Shown: positions 46,680 to 59,027 of the stretch, one piece after another | How positions within the stretch are numbered: position 1 is the first letter of the stretch | Layout: each line of letters opens with the position of its first letter | Assembly: GCA_028023455.1 (NCBI GenBank) | Contig: JAQFVV010006725.1 | Span: forward strand, 248,001-312,000 | Length of the DNA: 64,000 nucleotides | Reading direction: 5' to 3' | Source: Epiperipatus broadwayi | Taxonomy: Eukaryota > Onychophora > Udeonychophora > Euonychophora > Peripatidae | The notes under the pieces: model-generated | Told to the model about the DNA's origin: nothing | What the model saw: the letters and a program-made list of their open reading frames with translations, nothing else | Database searches by the model: none | Program-made: the position numbers and the translations under genes

Positions 46680-48400
46680 ACATAGATATATGAAGCACAG
46701 CTAGTTAGTAGAGTAGCATTATATATAATGAGAATGAAATTTTAAATAACTTTAGTTAAAATGACATTTTTTAAAAGTGACATATATAATCAAGAATGAT
46801 ATTATTTTAAATTGTTTATTGAAGAAAAAAGAGAGATTTGCAATCTATATTTTAAATTTAAAGAAGTTCATAATTAATTAAATATTAATAACTTGTCAAA
46901 AAGAAATAAGGAACTTTTATAAACTGTCCTGGAATTGATTTTTTAAAAAAAGAAAAAGGCTTATGTTTAATATTATTTTTTTATATACACACATGTGAAT
47001 TTTATATATATTTAACAAGGAATTGGTTCTGAAAATATATTTTTTATAATATTATTTTGATAAAATATCATGATCTGTCAAAACTTTGTCATTTTGCATC
47101 AAGACCTTGTTTGTGTATGTGTGAAGCTGTAAATGCTGAGTACGTACCACCTCAAATGGATAGATAGAAAATAACTGTCTTATAATTTAGTTACTATATA
47201 TGCAGGTATTGGGAGATTGGGGACTTGATCCCAGCTCCATTTGTATTTATTATTTAAGTAGGGAATTATTGATACAGTTGTGGTAAAATGTTTTGCATGC
47301 CTATTTAAAGTAAATATGTAGAGACTAATTCCTCACATAATACTTAGCCTCATGAAGAAGGCAGTTCTCTTGCCAATGCTTACATTTGAAGTTATCAATA
47401 GTTTAATTTCCCTGACTGAGACACTAATGTTTGCATTGTGAAGTGCGGCATAGTGTGAAATATCTGGAGGGCTTTTGCAAGATAGTATAAAAGTTGGTAT
47501 GACAGGGTTAGGGTTATAATCTGATGTGTATATTGATATGGGGGATGACAGAGAGTGGCGTTATTTTATAAGCTGGCCGATCTGTAGTCAGAGTTTATGG
47601 AAGGTAATGAAATTAGACATTGTCAAGCTGTGGCAACTTATTAGCATACCAAATGTATACCGTTACTAAAGTGGTAGCATGATGATCAGAATTACAGGGT
47701 GACAGCAGTGAATATTTAGCATGCATGGAAATAAAACTATAGTTTTATATTTCAACCAATTATTTAGACTGGTTAGAAAATTTGGATACAACATTATCTT
47801 TACATAGGAAATACAAAATATTATTGCTTGTTGGAATAGTTACATTTATAATTGTTATAATGAGGGGGGGGGGCAAGAAGTTGAGTAGACTATTGGATAA
47901 AGTAATAAGATAATTTCATATTTATATATGTAAATGCAGAATTCTGATTCCATGCGTAAGCGCATTAACATTAAATTGAAATATGGGTCAAAACAGTGAT
48001 TAAGTTTTAAGAAAATTTAAATAATCTGAAAATATATATATATTTTTATTTATTATTATTATTTTTTTTTTAATTAAAGTGAATTTTATATAAGAGAAAG
48101 TAAATTTTTATTTTACAATGAGTGTAATATTTGAGATTGTGGTGATTCTATAATATGTGTGTGTTTTTTTCTTATTTAAGTATAATAAATATTTGTTATT
48201 GTTATAAATTTACATATGTGATCTTGTGTTTTAATATTTCAAATGTCTAGAATCTATATCCAGAACTTATATCTAGAACAAGGGCATATTCTATATACTG
48301 CCCTAACTAATCTTATAATAATACCAGATCACATTTAAATTTATGAATAGTCTTATGATGATTGATTTTCATGGTTTACTTCCATAGTTTACTTCCATGA
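46680..48400. other. Anonymous AT-rich spacer
   Basis: About 47523-47668 holds a 48-codon plus-strand frame (SDVYIDMGDDREWRYF...) without a known motif. A G-run lies near 47867. Nothing else identified. Confidence 0.35.
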
Positions 48401-48460
48401 CTGATTTCCATAATTCACCTTTGTAAATGAGATATTTATTTTATATAGCACAATGTTTAT

Positions 48461-48593
48461 GAATTGTAATAAACTAATGATCAGCTTTTCAAGCTAATGC
48501 ACATGCGCTTTATGAGAGTATTCATTTATTATTAAGATTCATAAAGCGCATGTGCATTAGCTTGAAAAGCTGATCATTAGTTTATTATAATTC
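48461..48593. repeat. Near-perfect palindrome, 55-bp arms, 23-bp centre
   Basis: The left arm (48461-48515) includes AACTAATGATCAGCTTTTCA and GCACATGCGCTTTATGA; the right arm (48539-48593) is its reverse complement with one mismatch. ATAATTCACCTTTGTAAA occurs just outside, at about 48410 and again at 48588, as a direct repeat. The near identity of the arms implies a recent event. Confidence 0.9.
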
Positions 48594-48599
48594 ACCTTT

Positions 48600-50030
48600 G
48601 TAAAATATCAACTAAGAAATTTTTTTTTGTCTTGTATATGGGGGAACAATCATATACCCAACTCCTAAAACATAATAGATTTTAAAATTGCTAGTTAAAT
48701 TTGGCAAACAGATGATACGAAATAAAATAAAATGAGAGAAACTAGTCAATTTAGATATGTTAAATTTAGTTATTTGGTTTGTTGCAATGTTATGAATATT
48801 AGGAGTATTCATAAAATCCCTTTTCTGCTTTTAATATTTAATATGATTCCCACTGGTTAACACATTAAATTTTAATTTAGCAAGTTTTGGGATTATATCC
48901 ATTGCATTGTAATCATTAGTAATTGCACCTCATTAGCAGATCAAGACCTTGAGCAAATTGAGTACTTCAATTATTACATCTAAGAGAGCTAGCTTGGAAG
49001 TCAAATAGTGTAAATATTAAAATCGGGAAATACTATTATGATAATGATAACGAATCTATAGTTAGTTGGAAGGCATATATGTGTGTTTAAGGAAATAAGA
49101 TTAAGAGTTGTCAGTTAAGAAGATATAAAGGAGAACATAACACAGACATTTAGTGTTATATAGTTGTGACTATTAAAGGTGATAGTTGCTGAGAATGAAA
49201 ATAATAGTAGTGGAGTTAAATGGAAGGATTTATAACATTTCTTTTATTCTTCTCCGCATTGATTACTAATTTATTTTTAGTCATTTATATATTAGAAATA
49301 TATACAACATTCTTGTAATTACTGCTCGAGATCGTATATCTATATAAAGTTGTGGAAGAAAGTTGTCTAGATTATTTAGTTAGCAGTAATAACTTATCAC
49401 AAGAGTATGTACATAATTGTTATTAAGTTTAAATTAAGACCATAATAAATTGAATTGGATGCATCAACATTATATATTTTTTTGAGACAATTTAATTACT
49501 TTCTTCATTATATATTATAGTAAGGAGCATGGATGATGATCTCTGGCGGGCATTACGATTTCATAGTTACAATTTGGTGCCTGGGTATAATTATTACTGT
49601 CATTAGGTAAACACACTAGCATTCCTTGTTCGGTTCCAGAGTTATTTTCAATCGACTATTTACTTGCCTAAAGTTGAGGTTAGAATATATATATTAGAAA
49701 TATAGAAAGAATTAAAATTAGATTGTAATTAATTAAAGTGAAAATCTGATTATTTAAAAAAAAAAAAATTGGGAATGGATTATAAATAAGTTTTAATCTG
49801 ATTAAAACAAAAGAAAATAAATGCTTAAGCATATTGTTAGAGATCCATTTTAATTAATCAATAGTGAAATAGTTTGCAAAAGGACAGTGATGAAGCCTAT
49901 CTAGTGTGATTAAGGGATGAGATCTGGAGATATTTGCCTTTGAATATGAAATCAACTCCAGATACTAAAACTAAATTACCTTGATTGTAATTAATTTTAT
50001 ATGGTTTCAAACATGTCTAGTTAATTTTTT
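48600..50030. other. Anonymous AT-rich spacer
   Basis: No gene, RNA or repeat recognised. Confidence 0.4.
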
Positions 50031-50043
50031 AATTTCTGTACTT

Positions 50044-50152
50044 TATAATCACTAATATATTTACTAAAGCAATAAACTTAAAACATGTGAGGTTGAAAAT
50101 GCTTTAGGTTTATTGCCTTAGTAAATAAATTTATAATCACTAATATATTAGA
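50044..50152. repeat. Inverted repeat bounded by an 18-bp direct repeat
   Basis: TATAATCACTAATATATT at about 50044 and about 50132 flanks an imperfect hairpin (TTTACTAAAGCAATAAACTT facing GGTTTATTGCCTTAGTAAA). The layout is similar to that around 48410-48605. Confidence 0.65.
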
Positions 50153-51209
50153 ATTTTGAATTTATTTAACAAATGGTTAAATGTTCTATTATGGTTAAGG
50201 GAGTTTGTAATAATATTTGTTAAAATCTAATATATGTGTTTCTGGTATCTGTTAGTTAAAGTTGAAGACAATTTATTGTTTTTATTCATTCTACAGGTGA
50301 TTGACCAACTGTGTACAAGATAATATTCTGCAGTGCAAACATAATCTTTTATTACATTTTTTTATAGTTAAAAAAATTTAATATTTTTATATTTATTAAA
50401 AAATTATTAAATACAGTATACAAATATTTCTACTGAATATTTTGTAAATCAATATGGCCTTTTGAGTAATTGATTTTTGTGAATGTTGATTTTCATAATT
50501 CTAGATATAAGTATAATAATTGTCGATGTTTTAATTTCTTCTATATGTATTGAACCATCTATATATATATGGGTATTTAAATGTTTTTTTATCTGAATTT
50601 TAACTCATTATTGGATATGAGGATTACTAATGGTTGGAATTGCTGAATGATATGTTACTGAACTTCAATATATGATGCACTCTTTTGATAAAACTCTATT
50701 CGATGTTTTATTTCCTAATTTAATACTAATTTTTCTTAGAAGAGACAGCAATTTGCGATTTTCTCTCCTCTGTATTCTTAGGAAACTAATGAAATATTAA
50801 ATTCATCAAAAATGGAAAATTACTCATAATTTTAAGAAAGAGAAAAATGTGCACGTTTACTTTTGATACAATTAGTGACATAGGTGTACTTAGTAAACCT
50901 TGAATTGTAGTAAATAAATGGCAAAAGTCATGTTGAAATTGAAATAATTTTGACTTACTTCATTTTATTACATCTTTTCGAATAATTGATGCATTTTTAT
51001 TTTTATTTTTTTTTAAAAAAAAGAACAATAGTAATAAATAAAAAAAGCAGGAAGTACCTTAAGATTTTTTTTATTTTTAAAGCCAATAAAAGAAATCAAA
51101 ACTGTGAATTTCGAAAACTGTATTTTATTAAATAATACTGCTTATCCATACATCTTAATAAATATTTGGTATGTTGTATTTTCTCAGGTATGAATTTATA
51201 TGTATATAT
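50153..51209. other. AT-rich spacer with a dispersed direct repeat
   Basis: About 50453-50530 (GAGTAATTGATTTTTGTGAA ... TTCTAGATATAAGTATAATA) recurs with changes at about 54892-54970. Otherwise featureless. Confidence 0.45.
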
Positions 51210-53044
51210 TGTACCGAGATACATCAGGAAGGAGTGTGTTTTCTTCGGAGTTACACATAATTTTGGAGAAATATAAATTGATAAAAGATTTGTTTAAATA
51301 TTTAATAAAAATAAAAGGTCTTGTAGGGTAAAATAAAAGAAAAAAAAAAAAAATTTTTTTTTTTATCATAGAAGGGTTTATCGTTAAAAGCATAAATTAG
51401 GCAGTTTTATAAGATATAATTTTAGAATCACATTTAAATAAAACTTAAAGAATTAAAAACTTGATTTAATTAAAACTTGATTTAATTGAAATTTGATTTA
51501 AGATTGCGTTTAGAAAAAAAAAAAAAAAAAGCAAGGTGGAGTTCGTTTTGTCTTATAATAAATAAAAAAAAGGGAATATAATCAAAGGAATGTAATAAAC
51601 AATGGGAGCTAATGACAAACATAAGAAATTTCCATTAAACGGCTAATTAGTGAAATAACTCTAACAAAGAAATTGAAATTTGCAATCATCTAAAGAATGA
51701 CCAATGAAACTGTGTAAAGAGTCGAAAGAAAAGAAATAATTGTCCAATAGCAGAAATTCAGAATGTAGATTGAATCCGCAAGATAAGGACCGTAAAATAT
51801 AAAAGGGGCGAACTTTCTATTGTTATGTTATTAGATTGAATTTGATATTATGATTAAAATTTGATTCTGATTCGGTTCGGTTGATTATTCTTAAATTCAT
51901 ATTCATATTATTAATATACGTCCAAAGTTAAATAAAACATAATGCTGCATTGTTAAACCCATCGTGTGGACAGCCGGCCGAATCCTTCCATGCAATACCA
52001 ACAGCAGACAGTTCGAAGGTCGATCATGTTCGCGTAAAACAAGAAGGAAGCGGAGTGTCCATGATGAAGCCCACAGGATACCAATGACATCGGGAAAAGG
52101 ATCGCAAAGAGTTAGCGCTAACTGACCAAAGGAAATACTATCAGAAGCTACGCTCGGAACTAGGCATAAAAGAGAATGCTAGGTAATATTTATTTTATTC
52201 TTAATTCACTAATTAAAAGCCGTAGTAATGTATGGAATAATAAACTTTGAACTTTATCTTACGAACAATAATTACTAACTGTCTTTAGCTCCATTATCAA
52301 GGGATTTTATTGTGATTTCAAATATATTTGTGTGCGTATAATTATTTTCTAAATGGATGTATAATATGATATTTTTGTTATATTAAATATTATCTAAATT
52401 TGAGCAAAAGTGTAATTAATTATATTATAAGACCAAACGAAGTGAAACAGCATAAACGGAGATCTGATGGGTTAGTGATTACTTATAAAAAAAAAAAAGG
52501 GAATAAATATTGTAGATCAAATAAATAATAAATGTTATAATAATGAATTATAGTTTAGAAATGGAATATGAATATCCTATGAGATTATGAGAGCGAAATA
52601 AATTTTAAATTAGAATTTGGGAAAGGAAGTGAGAAAACTAGCGCAGAGAAAGATTCGTAAATTGATTTTTTAAGTAGGTGGATTTTGTATTGCATTGATT
52701 GTTTTAGCTGAGCTAGCGGGAGCGGGTACTAGATCGTATTGGTCAGGCAGACTTGTCGACAAAGGTCGGTTGGCGCACATTAGATTTTTTTCTTTAAATA
52801 AATAAAGAGTTTGGTTGGCTAATGTGTAATCTAGTAAACGAGTATTAATATTATTGGCGAATGTTTGCAAATGATATTGACCCCTCTACCCGAGGTACCG
52901 ATAGCCCCTATGATAGGATTTTGTGTAAGAGGGAGGTACAAAGTTCTGTATCGAGTCGTTATTATAAATATCGAATATTTTATTGATGTTATATAAGTGA
53001 TATTTATAAAAGTTATAAGACGACGTTAAAGGGGGATAGGTATA
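51210..53044 (+). mobile_element. Solo LTR, TGTACCG group, copy 2 (1835 bp)
   Basis: Begins TGTACCGAGATACATCAGGA and ends GGGGGATAGGTATA, with ATAT on both sides. It is the inverted counterpart of 13893-15776. Shared blocks include ACCCATCGTGTG, GGCCGAATCCTTCCATGCAA (about 51970) and the TACTAGATCGTATTGGTCA region (about 52727). A TATAAAAGGGGCG box at about 51798 gives a U3-type promoter about 590 bp from the start. No gag or pol. The 66-bp unit expanded in the other copy is single here. Confidence 0.75.
51796..51810 (+). promoter_or_regulatory. TATA-like box of the TGTACCG LTR
   Basis: AATATAAAAGGGGCG. It is conserved in inverted sense at about 15087 in copy 1, with a related TATATAAGGGAG near 55732 in the third member, all at a similar distance from the LTR start. 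Confidence 0.5.
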
Positions 53045-53048
53045 ATAT

Positions 53049-55142
53049 ATATGTGTATGATTGAAGTTTTTTTTTTAAAAAAAAAAAGAACTATTTATTA
53101 TAACAATAACCACTCAGCAAAGTCTATGAAAACATAGATCTCAAGCATGTTGGCTGGCGAACTATAAGAAAACTTTGTCAATATATATATATATATATTT
53201 AGTTTGTATTATAGTTTCCAAAAGGAAATCTATATGATTAACCAATATTTTACTATAAAAGAAAAGCATAATGTTTGTATTCATGAAATTGTTAATTAAG
53301 AGATTACATAGCATGGATTATTAAAAAACAAAGTTGACATCTGCCTTTAAAGCCCATAAAATATTAATGGAGTTTAAACATCAACTGAAATATGGTGCCT
53401 ATCACATTCCAAGGATTCATTCCTATTTTGCTAAAGATCTATAATGTTTTCATCAAAATTTAAAGCAAGGATATATTCATATACCTTGGATACAATGCCA
53501 ATATTTTATAAATGAAATCAATAATGCCATTAAGGATACCAAAATAAAATATTGATGTACTACTGAAAGAATTATTTAATGAAATTACAAAATGTTGAAT
53601 TGTATATTCATTTGTTATATCTATGCCCTATCTGTCAGAAGCAATATCTTTCACACACATTGAGAAAACATTAATTTTACATTGTGGTTTTATTAGTCAT
53701 AGTACCCAAATAAACATAGTAATGGTTAAAATTAAAGAAGACTATAACAGCGATATTTAATGAATCCTGCAGAAATTAACCTGCGATGTTCAATATTCCA
53801 GATGCTCAAACATCAGTAGGATTTGAATTAGGAATATGTGATATAATGATCTTTTAGAAATGAGCTAATGTGTCTAGATGTACTTATGGTGAAGTTCCAA
53901 TTGTAATATTATTGCTCAATGGTTATGGTGTATTCAAGTAACTGCACAAGGATTTGTTACCAGTCCAAGTTTTTTGAAACTTTGGATATTGTATGTCTTA
54001 TTAATGTTGTAGAGTATTTATTTTTATTTTATGGCTTTCTCTTATGTGTATATGTTCAAGTAACCACTCCATGTATGTCTGTCAAAGCAAGCAGTTAATT
54101 AGAGGAAATCACTATAGTTGGCTTAGGTTATGAATAATCATATTAGGTTTATATTGTTAATAACAAACCATAATAAGCTAAACTTTCTTTACCAATTAAA
54201 TTTTGAAAAAAAAAAAATTAATTTAAACATATTTTTTTCTAATTGTACAATGTGTATATTGCCTTACATCATACATGGTTTAAATATCCACTTAATTACC
54301 ACGTGTTTGATTTTCCATCACATATATTACTTTAAATAAATTGTCATCATTGGTTTTATTAACTAGAAATCATGGGTTGCACTTATTTTAATTCTTAACA
54401 ATAATAATTATAAGCTAGATGAACTTTAACTGGCAAATAATTTAATATGAATTTACATCTATTTCATTCAATTAACATTAGTTTGTATTTACCTTTTGAA
54501 CCCTGGTATCTAATGAAGAATTAGTATTCTTCATTATTCGATTTTATATTAGATTGTATTGGTATGATTGAGAGAGAAAGTTAACACATACATACAAAAC
54601 TCTTTATTTTAATCTCTCAACATATTTCATTTTATGAAATATTAAATCTGACGTGACATAATAGTCTCTACCCAAGGGTATTAAATCTATCAATTCTCTT
54701 GCATATATTTGATTGGTCATGGGATTCCTTTTTCTCAATCCTTTAAATTACATTCATAAGATGAATATATGTCTTAATGTGAGTATATGACCATGATTAG
54801 CTAGTCATTCCATTCATATCCTTACAGTATGTTTATATAGAAAGCTCATTAAAAATTATGATGTAGCTCTGAAATTAATATCACATTTAAGTTGGCCCTT
54901 TGAGTAATTGATTGTTGTGAATGTTATTTTTCATATTCTAGATATAAGTGTAATGATTGTTTGTGGTTTAATATTTAGAATCAATATCGTGGAAAGCATC
55001 GCTAATCCAATGTACTTTTAATTTCACTTATGTATATAAAGAGCTCATTAAAATGTCTAACATAACTCTCAAAGTAATATTATATAATAAATTGTGTATA
55101 ATATTGTTTAGTTAGTTATCTTTTTAAGAAGATGACATATAT
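53049..55142. other. Anonymous AT-rich spacer with weak direct repeats
   Basis: AAGAGCTCATTAAAA-type blocks at about 54838 and 55030 and the block near 54892 (see 50153-51209) are duplicated. No coding signal; a 69-codon frame at 54130 has no motif. Confidence 0.4.
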
Positions 55143-55146
55143 ATAT

Positions 55147-56851
55147 TGTACCGATGTAGGTCGTTACATAATATTTCTAGCATTTATCAAGAGTGAATTT
55201 TATTGAAAGAAATTTTGAGAAAATATTATTTTTTAAAGTTTGAAAAAAAAAGATTTCATGAAAGTTTGAGAAAAAGAAAAGAACAAAAGAAAGGGGAGGG
55301 GAAAGATTTCGGTACTGAATAATAATTATTAAAGGAAAAAATGATTAACATTGTTAGTTTTAAATTAAAGTACAGTATAACATAAATATCTCATTTTTGT
55401 CTTATAATACGGAAGTAGTGGGATGTGTGCTTTGTCTTATAATATGGAAGTAGTAGAATGTGTGTGCATATATAAATAAAATTTAAAAGAAAGGAATTTT
55501 CTTAAAATGATAAAATTGAAAGCTAATGCAATGCAAATAAAAGAACTGAAAATTTAAATTCAAAACAAAGGAAATATAATTAACAAACAAAGAGACTAAG
55601 TACTACTATTGATTAATATAAAAAGTCAATGCAAAGACTATAACGAATCTTAAACTCTTAAATAGAAGGAATAGAAACCCAATCAGATTGCAGCAGACTG
55701 CTCGGTCAATCCTCAGATAAGGAACACTGTCTATATAAGGGAGATTTTGTATAGTTATATTCATTCATTAAAAAGTCATTAATTAATAAATAATTAATCA
55801 GAATTTGTCAAAATTTTATCTAAAAAAATATTGAAATAACTCAGAATGAACGTCCTATCATATAGAATGCGTTGCTGAACCCATCGGATCGTGCGGCTGG
55901 CCTGAACCTTCTCTGCAGTCATGTTCGAGTGAAAACTGGGAATCATCAGACTGCCTATGCCAAAACAACACAAGTAATTCCTATGAAACTAAATTAAAAA
56001 GGCTTAAGAGGAATCAACACCAACCACTTGGAATCAGCAGAAAGCTACATTGCCCTATTCGCGTATGAAAGTGTTCAAATCCTAGGTAAATCATTCATTT
56101 TTTGTCTTCAAAATCTTAATTCATAGCCATAAATAAGTGAGAGAAAACTTTTAAACATCTCAAGAACTATAAGTTAGATTTAATACAATATAAAACTATT
56201 AATTTCCATGATATAACTACATGCATTAGCTTTTGTAATAAGACTTTGAAATCAAATGTCTCAATTATGTGTGTGTGTGTGTCATATGATTAAATGTGTT
56301 TATTTTATTTATTTAAATGTGTATGATTTGAAATGTATTCTTTAATAGAATGTGTACGTGTTTATATTATAAGGCAAGAGTGAGCATTTAAAGAAAGCTG
56401 GATATAAAATGTTTTAATTATCATTAAGTAGATAATTTGAGGTAGTTAAAAGGGAGGGATTTATGTGGAAGAATCAAATAATGCGTAAGTATTTTATTAA
56501 TCAAATATTTGTGATATAAATGTTGAAAAATAGAGATTCATAGGGCAGGCGGAGAATTGGAAATAGTTAGAGTCTGATAAGCTAGCTGAGGGGGGTCAGG
56601 CACTAAATTCATGGCTGGTTGAGCAAGCACATTAGTTACATAGTAATTAACTGGCACCCAACAGTTCTTTTCTTAGAATAAATAGTGCTTGGATGGCCAG
56701 TGCTACCAGTGATATTATTATTTCTATCTGAACAACCAGAAGCCATCAAAGATAGTGATAGAGACCAAATAAAAGGGGATAGAAATAAATAAATCTAAAA
56801 AAATAGATTTTCCTCATTTTTTGTTTACCAAGAAAGAAGACGGATGGTACA
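55147..56851 (+). mobile_element. Solo LTR, TGTACCG group, divergent member (1705 bp)
   Basis: Begins TGTACCGATGTAGG and ends GACGGATGGTACA, flanked by ATAT on both sides. The block GTTGCTGAACCCATCGGATC...GGCTGGCCTGAACCTT (about 55868) is homologous to ACCCATCGTG...GGCCGAATCCTT in the copy at 51210, in the same relative position. A TATATAAGGGAG box lies at about 55732. A 37-bp tandem pair (CTTATAATACGGAAGTAGT, about 55395-55465) is private to this copy. No retroviral-type genes. Confidence 0.65.
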
Positions 56852-56889
56852 ATATATATATAGCTTTAGGCTTATACTACACAAAAAAT

Positions 56890-57330
56890 AAAATTCACAC
56901 GATCACCATTTTTTATGCTTGCTCAATTGCTAAACAGGCTAAACTTTCCATACAGTAGTGCCACTCAGTGCAAGCTAGAGTAATCAATGGATGCAAGAAG
57001 GTTTGTGCATTAAATCCCTATCTACTGCCTAATCCAATATCCTGAGACTAGTTTCTAGCTTGTGGATTTCATCAATGAAGAGTCTTGGATTTGAGAGCAT
57101 TGTACCTAGATTTTAGGATGCAACCCTCCAGCAGCCACCTTTTATCTTTACTTAAATACAAAACTATGAGTCTAAAATTGAAAACAATATTTTTAATCCA
57201 AGCTCATTAGTTTATATAGTCATTTAGTTCTGAACTCAGTTCAGTACCCATACATCTTGGTGTTTTGGGTTCTTTACTAACCATAGCCACCACTACCCTA
57301 TTACACAGGATTGGTATTATGCCATACTAT
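56890..57330 (+). mobile_element. RepA foldback family, single arm (copy 1)
   Basis: Starts with GATCACCATT..TTATGCTTGC and CATACAGTAGTGCCACTCAG, runs through GCAACCCTCCAGCAGCCACC and GAACTCAGTTCAGTACCCAT, and ends ACACAGGATTGGTATTA. The same order is found at 60918-61302 plus 62437-62460 and, inverted, at 62512-62890. No ORF. Confidence 0.75.
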
Positions 57331-57801
57331 GGAAACAGGGTGTGTATTTGACAGAGAGTATAAAAATGATAGGATATACTAATAAAAGAAGAGATAGAAA
57401 AATAAAAGGAACAATTCTAATTAAGAGGATAAGGCCTAGTTTAAATAGGGATGGGGGACTAAAGAACATTGTGTTGGTAGGTTTAGTATTGGATTTATAG
57501 GATTAATTAGTAATTAAAAATAAGTGTATATATATATATGTTTTAGGAGTATATAAATATGGGTAGGGAATATTGAATATAAAATTAAAATATGGTTTGG
57601 AAAAAATATTGGTGTTAGCATGTTTATTGTTGTGATTGATTAATAATAATGATAATAATAATAGTAATAAAAGAAAGTAGGTTAAAAGTTATGTGGATAT
57701 ACATAAAAGACTTGTAAAGATTGTTAATAAATATAGATTAAAAAATAGTTATAAGTTTTATAAAATTGATAATAGAGGGAGTTGATAGTAATAATAAATA
57801 A
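57331..57801 (+). repeat. A-rich Penelope-like terminal repeat, upstream part
   Basis: AAATAAAAGGAA-type sequence with a GAGGGAG block near 57776, a block also seen near 60105 and 30935. It is interrupted at 57802 by the 1.1 kb inverted-repeat element and resumes at 58924. No ORF. Confidence 0.4.
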
Positions 57802-58915
57802 GGTGCTTGTATTATAGATAAAGATCCCGTTGGATGGTGCCGTTTTCACGCTAAAACTATAAAATATGAACATTCACGGGCCGTTGATTTTAATAATTTT
57901 TCTGTGCTTTTTTGTAATGCGAAAATAAAAACAAAATAAAATCGTCTTTTATAAATATTATTTTTTATTAACGTATACAATTTAAATGATAATAATAAAT
58001 GTAAAATAAAATCAAATTAAAATTTGATTCGTGTTTTTCTATCATATATTTTTTTAATTGCGTTACAGCTTTTTTTTATCAATTTTCTATCGGATATTTG
58101 TTTACTTGTGTTATGACTTTTTTTGTTGTTGTTTAATTAAAAAATAATAATCGTAATAAAAGTAAAAGTTGTTAGGGTTAGGTTTAGGGTTAGTTTTAGG
58201 GTTAGTGTTCTGTTTGTTTGTAATGCTAAAATAAAAAAATTCAAAATCGTAAGCATACTTGGACAGAAGAAAGAAACTCAAACTTTTTTCAACAACAACA
58301 AACACATACAAATGTCTTCTTTACTTATTAAACATGTTTATAATATTTGCTTTTTATTAAATTTACAAAAAAACCTGTATATTTGGACTTTTCTTACTGG
58401 ATATTTTTTTCGTACCACTCTTTTTTACTTCAAAAATATACAGATGGTAGAATCTTCTTTGTCTCGTGGAATGTTACTAACAGTACGTTACTTGACACGT
58501 TATCTAATTGCAACTCAGTAAAAACATACATATTTAACATTTATCCAAATAAAAGTTCAATACAGTACGTTCTAAAAAGTCTTATAATTATTGTTTTAAA
58601 AAATCTAAACATTTCAATAGTTTAAAATAATAAAAAAATCCAATGAAAACAACATTTCATTACAATTCAAATACAAACTCTCTCATCAAGCCATAATTAT
58701 TTTATAAACTGTGCAAATTTGGACAATGTAATTGCTGCTCAGCGACATACATGCTGTACCGTGATGCGATATAGTGGCCTGCATTCTGTAGCACAACAAA
58801 AAAGTATTATAGAAAACGCGGGTTCAAACATGTCGGCCGCGGAAACAGCATTTTTATGTGTTTTAGCACGAAAACCGCGCCATAGAACGGCGTCTTTAGC
58901 TATAAGATGAGTACC
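57802..58915. mobile_element. GGTRCT terminal-inverted-repeat element, copy 1 (1114 bp)
   Basis: The left end GGTGCTTGTATTATAGATAA and the reverse complement of the right end (GGTACTCATCTTATAGCTAA) match over about 62 bp, through AAAG..CCGTT..ATGG.GC and GCTAAAAC. ATAAATAA at 57794-57801 and 58916-58923 is a perfect 8-bp target duplication. The body includes a TTAGGG-like tract (58171-58208) and a CpG-rich block near the right end (GAAAACGCGGGTTCAAAC, GGCCGCGGAAACAGC). No transposase is visible. Short frames at 58312-58625 are not kept in register with copy 2. An 8-bp duplication suits hAT or P-type enzymes; the ends match no family I can name. Confidence 0.85.
58171..58208 (+). repeat. TTAGGG-like tract
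   Basis: Irregular TTAGGGTTAGG / TTTAGGG / TTAGTTTTAGGG units. A longer version is at 61726-61792 in the sister element, so the tract belongs to the transposon and is not a telomere. Confidence 0.8.
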
Positions 58916-58923
58916 ATAAATAA

Positions 58924-59019
58924 TAAAAGGGTAATGTTTATAAAATTTTGTAAATTTTTATAGAAAATTTTTAAAAACTAAAAATAATAATAAAATAGTT
59001 TTAAAGGTAATAAAAAATG
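58924..59019 (+). repeat. A-rich repeat, continued
   Basis: Short stretch of the A-rich Penelope-like repeat lying between two inserted DNA elements. Confidence 0.4.
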
Positions 59020-59027
59020 GTCTATTG

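Noticed and set aside
58171-58208. A chromosome end or telomere fusion, from TTAGGG-like repeats.
   Set aside because: The tract is short, irregular and located at the same place inside two copies of a transposon.
58312-58625. Overlapping 69- and 92-codon frames, with a 61-codon partner at 61897, as a transposon gene.
   Set aside because: The two copies are out of register after about 20 codons because of an indel, and the residues are typical of translated AT-rich DNA.
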